Positions 33,167-42,378 of a DNA stretch of 64,000 bases are shown piece after piece (position 1 is the first letter of the stretch; each line of letters starts with the position of its first letter). Source of the DNA: Dysosmobacter welbionis (lineage in GTDB: Bacteria > Bacillota > Clostridia > Oscillospirales > Oscillospiraceae); contig NZ_CP034413.3 of the NCBI RefSeq assembly GCF_005121165.3, positions 1,550,001 to 1,614,000 on the forward strand, given 5' to 3'. The position numbers and the translations under genes were made by a program. The notes under the pieces were generated by a model. The model was not told the origin of the DNA and searched no databases. It worked only from the letters and a program-made list of their open reading frames with translations.

Positions 33167-33753
33167 ACCCGCCGTCCCGTCACGTCCCCTGCGTCAATTC
33201 GCAAAGGCCATAGCCGGAAGTCCCGCCTCTCCGCTGCCGCAGCGCAAGAGGCACCCGGATGGCTCCCCGGTGCAGAGTCCGCACACTTGATTGAAAATGG
33301 ATGCGCGGGCGGCAAATATTGTGGTATAATATCCATACTGAGATCGCTGGTGGCCGCCGGGCCGCGGCCGCTCCTTTCTCCGGCCGCGGCCCCCGCCCTG
33401 TCAGGGCTTTTACGGGCAAACGTCCAGCTTCCCGGCGCACCGCAGTGTGCAGGGCTGGAGATCACAGCAGGTACGGCAGCCTCCGCCGCCCCCCGTCCGG
33501 CCCTCCCCCGATATTTTTGAAAACGGTGCAAACGATCAGGACCGTGTCGACTGCCGGAGCCTACCGGAGGGCGGCCGCCTGCTCTTGTCCGGCGGCGGCG
33601 CAACGCGCCGGAGGGAGCTCCGCCCTGGCTGCCTGCACCACCGCCGGAACGGCGTGAAGCACGGATGTGCCATCCGGGGGCACGGCGTCTCCGCAGGGGG
33701 CGGCATCGAGGGCGCACTGTCCAAGGGGCAGTCATCAGAAAAGAGGAATGCGT
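33167..33753. other. Gap of about 590 bases without a convincing gene
   Basis: The stretch is very GC-rich, and its open frames have no sensible composition. A promoter lies at 33322-33330, leaving a leader of about 415 bases before the EamA transporter gene. I see no recognisable riboswitch in it. Confidence 0.4.
33322..33330 (+). promoter_or_regulatory. Extended -10 promoter upstream of the EamA transporter
   Basis: TGGTATAAT has a consensus -10 with a TGn extension. No clear -35 was found. It is the only good promoter before the transporter gene. Confidence 0.5.
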
Positions 33754-34617
33754 ATGTGGATTCTCTTCGCGGCTGGATCCGCGCTTTTCGCCGGTGTGAC
33801 GGCCATTCTGGCCAAGTGCGGCATCCGGAAGACCGACTCCACCGTGGCCACCGCCATCCGCACCCTTGTGGTGCTGGTTTTTGCGTGGACCATGGTGTTT
33901 GTCGTGGGCTCCCAGGGGGAGATCCGGAACATCGGCCCCACAACGCTCCTCTTTCTGTTGCTGTCCGGCCTGGCTACCGGAGCCTCCTGGCTGTGCTACT
34001 TCAAGGCCCTCCAGCTGGGTGACATCAACAAGGTGGTGCCCATCGACAAATCCAGCACCGTGCTCACCATCCTGCTGGCCTTTTTTCTGCTGGGGGAGCC
34101 CATCGGCCTGCCTCAGGGGATCGGGGTGGTGCTGATCGGCACAGGCACCTTCCTGATGCTGGAGAAAAGGTCCCCCGCCGCCGGCTGTGCACCCCAGTGC
34201 GGGAGCTGGATGCTCTACGCCTTCGGCTCGGCGGTGTTTGCCAGTCTCACCGCGATCCTGGGCAAAGCCGGCATTCAGGGCGTGGAGTCCAACCTGGGCA
34301 CCGCCATCCGCACCGGTGTGGTGTTGGTGATGGCCTGGCTCATGGTGCTGGTGACAGGCAAGGCCGGTGCGGTGCGGCAGGTGCCCCGGCGGGAGTTGGC
34401 GTTCATCTGCCTGTCCGGCGTGGCCACCGGGGCCTCCTGGCTGTGCTATTACCGGGCGCTTCAGAGCGGCCCCGCCAGCGTGGTGGTGCCCATCGACAAG
34501 TTGAGCATTTTGGTCACAGTGGCCTTTTCCCGGCTGGTGTTTCGGGAGAGGCTCACATCTCGCTCCGCCGCAGGTCTTGCCCTCATTGTGGCCGGGACGC
34601 TGGCCATGCTGTTCTGA
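33754..34617 (+). CDS. DMT-superfamily (EamA) transporter
   Basis: The ATG at 33754 lies 7 bases after AGAGG, giving 287 residues. There are two homologous halves, each with the motif LSG-(L/V)-ATGASWLCY and the following helix; ten helices are expected. Such proteins export or import small metabolites across the membrane. The substrate is unknown. It is followed by the leader of the Phn-type operon, without obvious link. Confidence 0.88.
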   Translation: MWILFAAGSALFAGVTAILAKCGIRKTDSTVATAIRTLVVLVFAWTMVFVVGSQGEIRNIGPTTLLFLLLSGLATGASWLCYFKALQLGDINKVVPIDKSSTVLTILLAFFLLGEPIGLPQGIGVVLIGTGTFLMLEKRSPAAGCAPQCGSWMLYAFGSAVFASLTAILGKAGIQGVESNLGTAIRTGVVLVMAWLMVLVTGKAGAVRQVPRRELAFICLSGVATGASWLCYYRALQSGPASVVVPIDKLSILVTVAFSRLVFRERLTSRSAAGLALIVAGTLAMLF

Positions 34618-34826
34618 CCGCCGGAGCCATCCCCCTCCAGCGGGGTTCTCTTCGCGCCCACCCGATGCCGGACAGGTGTTCCTTTCGGCGGGCCGCCAGC
34701 TGGCGGCCGGGGGAAAATTTCCACTCTTGTTTTTTTCTGTACAGCGTGCTATACTGGCCGAGGTTTAAGGAATGCGGCGAAAGGGGGAGCTCCCTGGCGC
34801 CACGCTCACATAGATGACAAGAACCA

Positions 34827-34912
34827 GATTGCGAGGGAGCCTGTGTTCCAGGCTGAGAGGGTCCCAGTAAGGGCCGACCGCACCCGGCTTCCCAGGCGGA
34901 AGCGGGGGCATC
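34827..34912 (+). ncRNA. TPP-riboswitch-like aptamer
   Basis: The RNA shows GAGGGAGCC paired through a loop with GGCTGAGA, including the conserved CTGAGA at 34853-34858. A P3-like stem (GGGTCCC/GGGCC), GACC, a P5-like stem CTTCC/GGAAG and a closing GCGGGGG follow. The order matches the thi-box. The second half departs from consensus (ACCCGG where ACCUGA is usual). The P1 strand GCATC overlaps a possible antiterminator, as expected for a riboswitch. Confidence 0.6.
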
Positions 34913-34932
34913 AGCATCTGCGTGAAGGTCTG

Positions 34933-34970
34933 AACGGGTATGTGCTGATGAGGCGCGTGCCCGTTTTGTT
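34933..34970 (+). terminator. Riboswitch-controlled terminator
   Basis: AACGGGTA pairs with TGCCCGTT, followed by TTTTGTTTTG. The loop contains TGCTGATG (34943-34950), which can instead pair with CATCAGCA (34909-34916) next to and within the aptamer's P1. Ligand binding would free the terminator and switch the transporter operon off. Confidence 0.65.
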
Positions 34971-35001
34971 TTGCGCAGAAAATTAAACTGGAGGGATTCC
35001 C

Positions 35002-36053
35002 ATGAAAAAGAAGATTTCCGCACTTTTGTTGAGCCTGGCGCTGTGCGCCGGACTCCTGGCCGGCTGCGGCACCGGGGAGACGGCGGAGGCTCCGTCCGAC
35101 ACCGATGTACAGCAGGTGGACTCTCTGAAAATCGCATTTTCTCCCTATGCGGACGCCGACCTCATCTCCGAGTCCACGGAGCCGCTGGAGGAGCTGCTGA
35201 AGGCAAAGCTGCTGGAAAAGGGCTACGACGTGGGCGAGATCGACATGACCGTGGGCACCAGCTACACCGCCGTGGGCGAGGCCCTCAGCGCGGGCAGCGC
35301 GGACCTGGGCTTCATCTCCGGCGGCAACTATGTGCTCTTCTCCGACGACTGCGATGTGCTGCTGACCGCCCTGCGCTATGCCATCAACAAGGACTCTGAG
35401 AACCCCGCCGACTGGAACGACGGCACCATCGAGGAGAACACAGAGGACATGAGCACTTACTACCGCTGTATCCTGCTGGCCGGTCCCAGCGAGAAGGGCC
35501 AGGAGCTGCTCTCCAAGGTCAACGCCGGGGAGGAGCTGACCTGGGACGACCTGAACAGCGCCACCTGGGCGGTGCTGAATCCCACCTCCGCCTCCGGGTA
35601 CATCTATCCCTCCCTGTGGCTGCAGGAGCACTACGGTAAGGGGATCAGCGATCTGGACAATGTGGTGGAGTGCGACTCCCACACCACCTCCGTGGCCCGG
35701 CTGGCTGCCGGTCAGGTGGATGTGATGGTGTCCTACGGCCACATCCGCATCAAGAACGCCCCCATCTGGGAATCCGATTTCGGCGGCACAGCCCCATGGT
35801 GGAGCAGACCGGCGTGATCGGTGTGACGGACGGCATCTACAACGACATGATCGCGTACAGCAAGACCTCTGACACCATGGCGGACGAAGCCTTCCGGCAG
35901 GCAGTGGGCGAGTCCTTCATCGAGCTGGCCCAGACCGAGGAGGGCCAGGAGATCTTCGGCGTATTCAGCCAGGTGGGCTACGACTGGGGTAGCGACTCCG
36001 ACTATGACGGAGAGCGGGCGGCCCAGGCGCTTTTGAAATCTATGGAAGCGTGA
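35002..36053 (+). CDS. PhnD-type substrate-binding lipoprotein, frame broken at 35792-35795
   Basis: The start follows GGAGGG, and the signal peptide ends at the lipobox LLAGC. The SBP fold of the phosphate/phosphite/phosphonate group runs to FGGTA, after which the frame continues in another register as PMVEQTGVIGVTDGIY to 36053. One extra C in CCCC at 35792-35795 restores about 351 residues. It would deliver its ligand to the PhnC/PhnE-type proteins. The upstream TPP-like leader makes a thiamine-related ligand possible. The break may be a sequencing error. Confidence 0.8.
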
Positions 36054-36073
36054 CCATCTTCAGGAGGGATTTC

Positions 36074-36820
36074 ATGCTGCAGGCGATCCATATCCGCAAA
36101 CAATTTCAGCGTTCCGGCGAGGTGCTGCGGGATGTCAGCTTCACCCTGGGCGACGGCGAGTTTCTCTCGGTCATCGGCCCGTCCGGCGCCGGGAAAACCA
36201 CCCTGTTCCGCATCCTGAATGGAACGGAGCTGTGCAGCGGCGGTGAAGTCCTCTATGGCGGGACGCACTTTGAAGCCGCCCGAGGCCGGGAAAAGCGGGC
36301 GCTCCAGCAGGGGATCGGCACCATCTATCAGGATTTCTGCCTGGTGGAGAACCTGTCCGCCATCCAGAACGTGCTGAACGCCTGCCTGCCGGACATGTCC
36401 CTGGCCGCCTCCCTGCTGGGGGCGTTCGGACGGGAGCGGTCCGAACAGGCCGCCGCGATCCTGCGAGAGGTCGGGCTGGCGGACAAGCTGGAGGAGCCGG
36501 TGAAAAACCTCTCCGGCGGGCAGAAGCAGCGGGTGGCCATCGCCCGCGCCCTGATGCGGAACCCCTCCATCCTGCTGGCGGACGAGCCGGTGGCGTCCCT
36601 GGACCCCGTCACCGGGCGGCAAATCCTGTGCCTGCTCCGGGACATTCAGCGCCAACGCGGTGTCAGCATCCTGATGAACAGCCACAATCTGGACCTGTCC
36701 CTGGAGTTCTCCACCCATATCGTCGGCATGAACCGGGGACGCGTTGTCTTTGACGGCGCCCCCGGGGATGTGACGGAGGCCGTCCTGCGGGATATTTACG
36801 GCGAGGCGGCGGCCGTATGA
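36074..36820 (+). CDS. PhnC-type ABC transporter ATPase
   Basis: From the ATG at 36074 behind AGGAGG the protein has 248 residues. Walker A is GPSGAGKTT, the signature is NLSGGQKQR and Walker B is ILLADEPVASLD. It belongs to the phosphonate-type ATPases by context and sequence. It overlaps the permease gene by four bases. Confidence 0.9.
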   Translation: MLQAIHIRKQFQRSGEVLRDVSFTLGDGEFLSVIGPSGAGKTTLFRILNGTELCSGGEVLYGGTHFEAARGREKRALQQGIGTIYQDFCLVENLSAIQNVLNACLPDMSLAASLLGAFGRERSEQAAAILREVGLADKLEEPVKNLSGGQKQRVAIARALMRNPSILLADEPVASLDPVTGRQILCLLRDIQRQRGVSILMNSHNLDLSLEFSTHIVGMNRGRVVFDGAPGDVTEAVLRDIYGEAAAV

Positions 36821-38349
36821 AACAAAGACGTATCCGCTGCCTCGCTGCGGCCGCTTTTGTGCTGCTGTTCCTGGGAGCCGCCTGGTTCACCGGATGCGAC
36901 CTGTCCCTGATGTGGAGCCGGCGCGACCACCTGACGGACATCGCCGCAAAGATGTTTCCGCCGGACTGGGGATTCCTCGGGAAGGTCCTGCCCCTGCTGT
37001 GGGCCACGATCCAGATGTCCATTACCGGGACGTTTCTGGGCGCGGTGCTGTCCATCCCGGCCGCCATGGCCTGCGCCGCCGCCCTGCCGGGACCCGGCCC
37101 GGTCAAGAAGGCGGTCCGCTTCTGCATCCAGGTGCTCCGCTCCTTCCCGGCCCTGATCCTGGCCCTGCTGGCCACATTCTTTCTGGGCATCGGCTCCTTT
37201 GCCGGAACGGCCGCCATCACGGTCTACACCTTTGCCATCATGACCCGCCTGACCTATGAGGACATCGAGAGCGCGCCCCAGGGTCCCTATCTGGCCCTGC
37301 GGGCTATGGGCGCCGCCTCAGCCCAGGCGTTCTTCCGCTCCACCTTACCGGAGATCCTGCCGGCCTATCTCACCAACGCCCTCTATCTGCTGGAGGGCAA
37401 TGTGCGGCACAGCGCCATCCTGGGCTATGTGGGCGCAGGCGGAATCGGCCTGCTGCTCAATGAAAAGGTCTCCTGGCGGGAGTACGACAAGGTGGGGACG
37501 ATCCTGCTGCTCCTCTTCGCCGTGGTCTATCTCATGGAGCATCTCAGCACATGGCTCACCCGTCTGGTGCAGCAGGAGCGGACCCTGGGCCGGCAGGGGC
37601 GCCGGCTGCTGGCGGGCGCGGCGGCCGCGCTGGTATTGTTCTGCACGGTCACGCTTCCGCCGCCCGACCTGTCCCGCACAAGCATGCAGATGGTGAAGAC
37701 GCTCTTCACCGGCCTCCTGCATCCGAACTGGGAGCTGTTTTTCCGCCTGGACAGCAGCGGACTTGCCTATCTCCTGCTGGAGACCGTCGCCATCGCGCTG
37801 GTGGGGACCTGCGTCGGCGCCGTCTTTTCCGTTCCTCTGGCGTTTCTCGGCAGCAGCCGCTTTTTCCCGGCCCCCGCCGCCTGGCTGTTCCGGACACTGG
37901 TGACCGCCATCCGGTCCGTTCCCTTCCTGATCTATGGACTGATCTTCATCCGCGTCTGCGGCCCCGGCTCCTTTACCGGAGTGCTGACCCTGGCAGTGTG
38001 CAGCGTGGGACTTCTCTGCAAGCGCTTCACAGAGGCCATCGACACCTTGGATTTTCGGGCGTATCACGCTCTGGAGGCCATGGGGACGCCGAAGCTGTCC
38101 TGCGTCCGCCACGCGGCTCTGCCGCAGCTGGTGCCTCAGTTCTTCTCCGCCTGGCTCTATCGGTTTGACGTCAATATCCGCGAGGCCTCCGCCCTTGGCC
38201 TGGCCGGTGCGGGCGGAATCGGCGCGCCGCTGATCCTGGCCCTGAACCAATACGCCTGGCATGATGTCAGCACTCTGGCGCTGGGCATGATCGCCTTGTC
38301 CTGGCTGGTGGATCTGGTCTCCGCTTTCTGCCGCCGCAGGGACGCCTGA
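36817..38349 (+). CDS. PhnE-type ABC permease, two permease units fused
   Basis: This 510-residue membrane protein contains two BPD_transp_1 domains in tandem. The EAA loops are ALRAMGAASAQAFFRSTLPE in the first and ALEAMGTPKLSCVRHAALPQ in the second. Each unit has about six helices. PhnE is usually one unit acting as a dimer; the fusion gives the pair in one chain. It is the last gene of the operon. Confidence 0.9.
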   Translation: MKQRRIRCLAAAAFVLLFLGAAWFTGCDLSLMWSRRDHLTDIAAKMFPPDWGFLGKVLPLLWATIQMSITGTFLGAVLSIPAAMACAAALPGPGPVKKAVRFCIQVLRSFPALILALLATFFLGIGSFAGTAAITVYTFAIMTRLTYEDIESAPQGPYLALRAMGAASAQAFFRSTLPEILPAYLTNALYLLEGNVRHSAILGYVGAGGIGLLLNEKVSWREYDKVGTILLLLFAVVYLMEHLSTWLTRLVQQERTLGRQGRRLLAGAAAALVLFCTVTLPPPDLSRTSMQMVKTLFTGLLHPNWELFFRLDSSGLAYLLLETVAIALVGTCVGAVFSVPLAFLGSSRFFPAPAAWLFRTLVTAIRSVPFLIYGLIFIRVCGPGSFTGVLTLAVCSVGLLCKRFTEAIDTLDFRAYHALEAMGTPKLSCVRHAALPQLVPQFFSAWLYRFDVNIREASALGLAGAGGIGAPLILALNQYAWHDVSTLALGMIALSWLVDLVSAFCRRRDA

Positions 38350-38435
38350 GGCCGATGCCCGCCAGCAGCCGGATCCGGTGCAGCCCCCCGTTCCGCCCCG
38401 GCGGGAAGGATTCCGGCGGAGCTGCTGCAAAGCAA

Positions 38436-38466
38436 GACACGGACAGTCTTTGGACTGTCCGTGCCT
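38436..38466. terminator. Hairpin between convergent phn-type and cupin genes
   Basis: CACGGACAGTC pairs with GACTGTCCGTG around TTTG. The flanks (GCAAGA/CCTTGC) extend the stem imperfectly. There is no long T-run. It could stop transcription from both sides. Confidence 0.6.
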
Positions 38467-38490
38467 TGCGATTCCCCGGCCGGGGGCCGC

Positions 38491-38922
38491 TCAGAGTGCT
38501 TCGTATTCCGCGTCGCTCACCGGCTCGCACCACTCGTTGGAGCAGGCCTCACCGGGCATCTCGACGGCGATGTGGCTGAACCAGCTGTCCCGCTTGGCGC
38601 CGTGCCAGTGCTTGACCTCCGCCGGGATGACGATGACTCTGCCGGGCTCCAGGCTGACCGCCTCTTTGCCCTCCTCCTGGTACCAACCCTCGCCGGCGGT
38701 GCAGATCAGCAGCTGCCCGCCGCCCTCGGAGGCGTGGTGGATATGCCAGTTGTTCCGGCACCCGGGCTCGAAGGTGACGTTGGCCAGAAACAGCCCGTCC
38801 TCCGGGCGGGTCAGGGGATTGAGATAGGACCGGCCGGCAAAGTACCGGGCAAAAGCGTCGTTGGGCGCGCCCAGGCCAAACACGTTCTGTTCCTCAAATG
38901 CAGCCTTGTCCATGATCTTCAT
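38491..38922 (-). CDS. Cupin-domain protein
   Basis: The ATG at 38922 follows GGGAGG. This 143-residue protein has the two cupin motifs (WHIHHASEGGGQLLICTAGEG and PGRVIVIPAEVKHWHGAKRD) with metal-binding His and Glu. Relatives are often fused to, or encoded with, carboxymuconolactone-decarboxylase-like proteins. The substrate is unknown. The remnant of a MerR regulator lies directly upstream. Confidence 0.85.
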   Translation of the reverse strand: MKIMDKAAFEEQNVFGLGAPNDAFARYFAGRSYLNPLTRPEDGLFLANVTFEPGCRNNWHIHHASEGGGQLLICTAGEGWYQEEGKEAVSLEPGRVIVIPAEVKHWHGAKRDSWFSHIAVEMPGEACSNEWCEPVSDAEYEAL

Positions 38923-38939
38923 GCAACATACCTCCCAAT

Positions 38940-39211
38940 GCTTTCTTATGAATGCGGGGCAGACCGCCGCCCCGGTGTGGATGTTCTGCCGCCAGCGTGT
39001 CTCCTGCCGCTCACGGGTGTGAATATCCGCCAGCGCGGCGGCCCGTATCTCCACCAGTAGCCGCAGCCGCATATAGCCCCCCGTCTCCTCTCCGGTGAAG
39101 CCGATGTCCCGAAGCGTCAGGATCAGGTTCAGCCGCTCCGGGTCGCGGCCTGCCCGACCTCAGGACCTCCATGGAGATCTGATCGCACTCGCTGGCCTCC
39201 TGGATCGTCAT
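38940..39211 (-). pseudogene. MerR-family regulator remnant
   Basis: Pieces of a MerR protein are found in different frames. MTIQEASECDQISMEVLR is the N-terminal HTH start, and the parts LNLILTLRDIGFTGEETGGY and IRAAALADIHTRERQ are the middle and coiled coil. Several frameshifts and deletions separate them, so the gene is not functional. It probably once controlled the cupin gene. Confidence 0.65.
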
Positions 39212-39294
39212 CGCCCGCACCTCAGGGCAGAAAGTGGAGACGTCCCCGCAGGGACGCCTCCATTCTAAATCTGGAACTTCGCCTTGTCCAATGC

Positions 39295-40182
39295 CTATAC
39301 CGGATGGTCTGATATTCCGCCGACGTATTTCTCGGCAAATCGCAGCAGGGCAGCAGCGGTGGCAGAAAGGACCTCGGTCTTCTTCCAGGCCAGAACCGTG
39401 CCCGACTCCAGCGGCGGAGAGAGGGGTACGAACCGCAGCCCGTCATAGGCGCAATCCAGCCGGATCACCAGATAGATCCCCAGCCCCTCCCGGGCCAGCT
39501 GGGTCTGGTTGTAAGGCAGGTTGCCGCTGGCCGCCACCTGGATCCGGTCTGCGTAAGGGCCGAACCAGCGGATCATTTCCCGGCGCATCAGCTCCCGGGT
39601 GGTCAGGATCAGGGGGCTGTCCGCCAGGTCCCCGGGCGTCACCGCCTCCCGCCGGGCCAGGGGCGAATCCTCCGGCACCAGGACGCCCCAGGATTCCCGG
39701 ACGGGCAGCCGGAGGATCTGGTAGCGGCTGGTGTCCACCGGCTCCAGCAGAAGTCCCATGTCCAGGAGTCCCTGCTCGATCCGCTCCTTGATCCCGTCGG
39801 AGTCTCCGCTGTAAATCTCATACTGGACCCGGGGATGCTGGCGGTGAAAGGCAGCCAGGAGCTTTGCCAGATACGTCATGCTCCGCAGGTCGCCGCTTCC
39901 GATGGAGATCCGGCCTGTGACCTCCTCCGCCGGTCGGAGCTCCCGGGCCGTCTTCTCCGCCAGCTCTACGATCTCCTGAGCCCGGCGGCGCAGCAGCATC
40001 CCGGCCTCCGTCAGAACGATGTGGTGCTGGCTGCGGCGGAACAGCTTGACTCCCAGCTCCTCCTCCAGCTGCATCAGCTGGCGGGACAGGGTGGGCTGCG
40101 TCAGATGGAGCAGCGCCGCCGCCCGGGTGATGTTCTCCTCCCGGGCCACAGTCAAAAAATACTTCAGCGTCCGAAATTCCAC
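39295..40182 (-). CDS. LysR-family transcriptional regulator
   Basis: The GTG at 40182 follows AGGAGGT. This 295-residue protein has the LysR HTH (FRTLKYFLTVAREENITRAA and LSRQLMQLEEELG) and the effector-binding domain. It is divergent from the aldo/keto reductase gene, which is its probable target with itself. The inducer is unknown. Confidence 0.92.
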   Translation of the reverse strand: MEFRTLKYFLTVAREENITRAAALLHLTQPTLSRQLMQLEEELGVKLFRRSQHHIVLTEAGMLLRRRAQEIVELAEKTARELRPAEEVTGRISIGSGDLRSMTYLAKLLAAFHRQHPRVQYEIYSGDSDGIKERIEQGLLDMGLLLEPVDTSRYQILRLPVRESWGVLVPEDSPLARREAVTPGDLADSPLILTTRELMRREMIRWFGPYADRIQVAASGNLPYNQTQLAREGLGIYLVIRLDCAYDGLRFVPLSPPLESGTVLAWKKTEVLSATAAALLRFAEKYVGGISDHPV

Positions 40183-40304
40183 CGGGCCGCACCTCCTCTT
40201 CTCCCCTACCATATCATGGCCGCAGTGGGGCCGCAAGTGTGATATGTGTGAAATGTATGTCTCAGCATAGAAAACATGTATTCGCTATTTCTCATTTCAG
40301 GCGG

Positions 40305-40310
40305 TATAAT
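40305..40310 (+). promoter_or_regulatory. -10 box of the aldo/keto reductase promoter
   Basis: TATAAT lies 72 bases before the reductase start. The -35 region is poor, which fits an activated promoter. The short space shared with the LysR gene is a likely binding region for LysR. Confidence 0.5.
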
Positions 40311-40382
40311 AGGGTCATGTGAGGCGCGGCGTCCGGACTCCGGCTGCCGCAGAGCTGCAACAGGAAAGGATGGTTTCGACCT

Positions 40383-41483
40383 ATGGAATACCGTGTCAAC
40401 CGCCGCACCGGGGACCGGATCAGCGTCCTGGGCGTGGGCACCAGCGGCCTCCCCGCCGCCGGGGCGAAAGAGGGTGCCGCCACGCTGGAGATGGCCCTGG
40501 AGCAGGGGATCAACTACTTCGACCTGGCCACTGCCGACTCCGCCTGCTTCCCCATCTTCGGCGCCGCCCTTGCGGGTGTGCGCAGGCAGGTGCTCTACCA
40601 GGTCCACTTCGGCGCCAATTACGCCGCCGGTAAACCTTACAGCTGGACCACGGATCTGGAGACCGTCAAGCGGTCGGTAGCGTGGCAGCTGGAGCAGCTG
40701 CGGACGGACTACATCGACTACGGCTTCATCCACTGTATGGACGAGTCCGGCGACTGGCGCCGGTATGTGGACAACGGCGTTCTTCAGTTTCTGGAGGCGC
40801 TGAAAGCCCAGGGCGTCGTCCGCCACATCGGCCTCTCCACCCATACGCCGGCCCTGGCCCGGGAGGTGCTGGACACCGGCCTGGCGGACATGATGATGTT
40901 CAGCATCAACCCCAGCTACGACTATCAGCACGGCGAGTATGCCAACGGCAGCGCCACGGAGCGGATGGCCCTTTACCGCCGGTGCGAGGCGGAGGGCGTG
41001 GGCATCTCCGTGATGAAGGCCTTTGCCGGCGGACAGCTGCTGGATGCTCGTACCTCTCCCTTCGGTCAGGCCCTGACGGAATATCAATGCATCCAGTACG
41101 CCCTGGACAAGCCCGGCGTCCTGACGGTGCTGCCCGGTGTCCGAGACCGGGCGGATCTGGAACGGGTCCTGGGCTTTCTGCGGGCTGGGGAGGCGGAGCG
41201 GGACTACTCCGTCATCAGCTCCCTCACCCCCAGAGACGCGGAGGGCGCCTGCGTCTACTGCAACCACTGCCAGCCCTGCCCCGCCGGCCTGGACGTGGGC
41301 CTCATCAACAAGTATTATGACTTGGCCCGTGCGGGGGATGCCTTGGCGGCAGAGCACTACCGGAGCCTGTCTCTGGGTGCGGATGCCTGCATCAGCTGCG
41401 GCCACTGTGACCGCCGGTGCCCCTTCCATGTATCCCAGTCGGCGCGGATGCGGGAGATCGCATCCTACTTCCGGCAGGCGTGA
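40383..41483 (+). CDS. Aldo/keto reductase with C-terminal ferredoxin-type 4Fe-4S domain
   Basis: This 366-residue protein has an AKR barrel (about 1-270) and a C-terminal part with two Cys clusters (CVYCNHCQPCP and CISCGHCDRRCPF) for 4Fe-4S centres. In the barrel, Asp is kept (NYFDLATADSA) and His is kept (GFIHCMDE). The catalytic Tyr position reads CFPIFG and the Lys strand reads QVHFG, so Tyr and Lys seem absent. The protein may therefore have a redox role other than carbonyl reduction. It is divergent from LysR. Confidence 0.85.
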   Translation: MEYRVNRRTGDRISVLGVGTSGLPAAGAKEGAATLEMALEQGINYFDLATADSACFPIFGAALAGVRRQVLYQVHFGANYAAGKPYSWTTDLETVKRSVAWQLEQLRTDYIDYGFIHCMDESGDWRRYVDNGVLQFLEALKAQGVVRHIGLSTHTPALAREVLDTGLADMMMFSINPSYDYQHGEYANGSATERMALYRRCEAEGVGISVMKAFAGGQLLDARTSPFGQALTEYQCIQYALDKPGVLTVLPGVRDRADLERVLGFLRAGEAERDYSVISSLTPRDAEGACVYCNHCQPCPAGLDVGLINKYYDLARAGDALAAEHYRSLSLGADACISCGHCDRRCPFHVSQSARMREIASYFRQA

Positions 41484-41656
41484 GGGCCCTGGCCGTTCCT
41501 TGCACCTTTGCCGGCTACATCAATGAGTGGCTGACTGCTGACATCCCCACCGTCCTCCGCTCCGCCACCGCCCTGGTGCCCCTGAAGATGGAGACGCCCG
41601 TCCCCTTCACCGGCACCTGGACGGATGCGGAGGCCTGTCTGAAGGAATTCTACTGA
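41484..41656 (+). pseudogene. Possible C-terminal gene remnant
   Basis: After the reductase stop, a different frame reads LAVPCTFAGYINEWLTADIP and ends TWTDAEACLKEFY at 41656. The text looks like real protein but lacks a start of its own, and I do not recognise its family. A strong terminator follows. Confidence 0.3.
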
Positions 41657-41689
41657 GTGCCCTTCACGTATCCATCTCCCAAAATCACC

Positions 41690-41723
41690 AAGACGGCTGC
41701 CAACCCGGCAGCCGTCTTTTTTT
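41690..41723 (+). terminator. Rho-independent terminator
   Basis: A 12-bp perfect stem (AAGACGGCTGCC with GGCAGCCGTCTT), 5-base loop and T-run. Confidence 0.9.
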
Positions 41724-41852
41724 CGTTGATTCCCGCCTCCCCCGGAGGTGCGCCGGAATCAGAACTGTTTCAGTTATCTCCGATAGGATAGGGCGGGGGT
41801 GCGCGCTCCCGTTTTCACGGGTGTCCCCGCGGCCGGAGCCGCCGGCGGACGG

Positions 41853-42050
41853 TCAGTCGTCACGTGCCTCGTCCGCCGGCTTCTCCCGCGGGGTCTGCTG
41901 TTCCTTTTTCAGGGATTCCAGTCCCAGCCGGATCAATTCCACGGTCGCCTCCGAACGGGTCTGGAACCGGCGCTCAAAGCGGAAATCCTCGATCTGCTGA
42001 AACAGCTCATTGTCCACGGATACCGTGTAACGCGGTCTGTCTGTTGCCAT
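41853..42050 (-). CDS. Ribbon-helix-helix (CopG-like) protein
   Basis: The ATG at 42050 follows AGAGGTGATAAGG. This 65-residue protein starts MATDRPRYTVSVDNELFQQI and continues RFQTRSEATVELIRLGLESL, the strand-helix-helix of CopG/Arc proteins, with a charged tail. It is divergent from a second RHH gene, with palindromic sites between. It probably represses both. Confidence 0.75.
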   Translation of the reverse strand: MATDRPRYTVSVDNELFQQIEDFRFERRFQTRSEATVELIRLGLESLKKEQQTPREKPADEARDD

Positions 42051-42080
42051 CCTTATCACCTCTGGCCCTATTATACACGA

Positions 42081-42174
42081 GTGAACCACCGGTGTAAAGA
42101 GAGCCGCAGCCCCCTTGACTTCGGTTCAGTGAACCACTATAATAACTTTAATAGGTTCACCAATTCACTTAACC
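42081..42174. promoter_or_regulatory. Palindromic operators and promoter between two RHH genes
   Basis: GGTTCAGTGAACC (42123-42135) is a near-perfect palindrome. Related half-sites are at 42081-42089 (GTGAACCAC) and 42154-42174 (GGTTCACC ... TTAACC). A TATAAT at 42138-42143 lies between them. The arrangement is typical for autoregulated RHH genes. Confidence 0.65.
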
Positions 42175-42198
42175 ACTATATGGAAAGGAGCTGCGTAC

Positions 42199-42378
42199 AT
42201 GAACAGAGATCAAAAACGGTTTACCATCTCCGTGACGCCGGAGCTGGCGGCGGAACTGACCGCGGTAAAGCAGAGCAGCTACCCCGGCGTCCCCCGGGAC
42301 GCGATGTTCCGGGACCTAATCATCCGGGGCCTTGCGGCGTGGGAGAAGCAGTCCGGCAAGAATAGCCAGCCCGTGTGA
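42199..42378 (+). CDS. Small ribbon-helix-helix-like protein (59 residues)
   Basis: The ATG at 42199 follows AAAGGAG. The sequence starts MNRDQKRFTISVTPELAAEL and continues with PRDAMFRDLIIRGLAAWEKQ, again a strand followed by two helices. It is a partner or paralogue of the divergent RHH protein. It precedes the tandem integrase-like gene by 276 bases. Confidence 0.65.
   Translation: MNRDQKRFTISVTPELAAELTAVKQSSYPGVPRDAMFRDLIIRGLAAWEKQSGKNSQPV

Noticed and set aside
33301-33657. Basic open frame upstream of the EamA transporter
   Set aside because: It consists of Arg/Ala-rich text produced by GC-rich DNA, with no ribosome site and no family resemblance.
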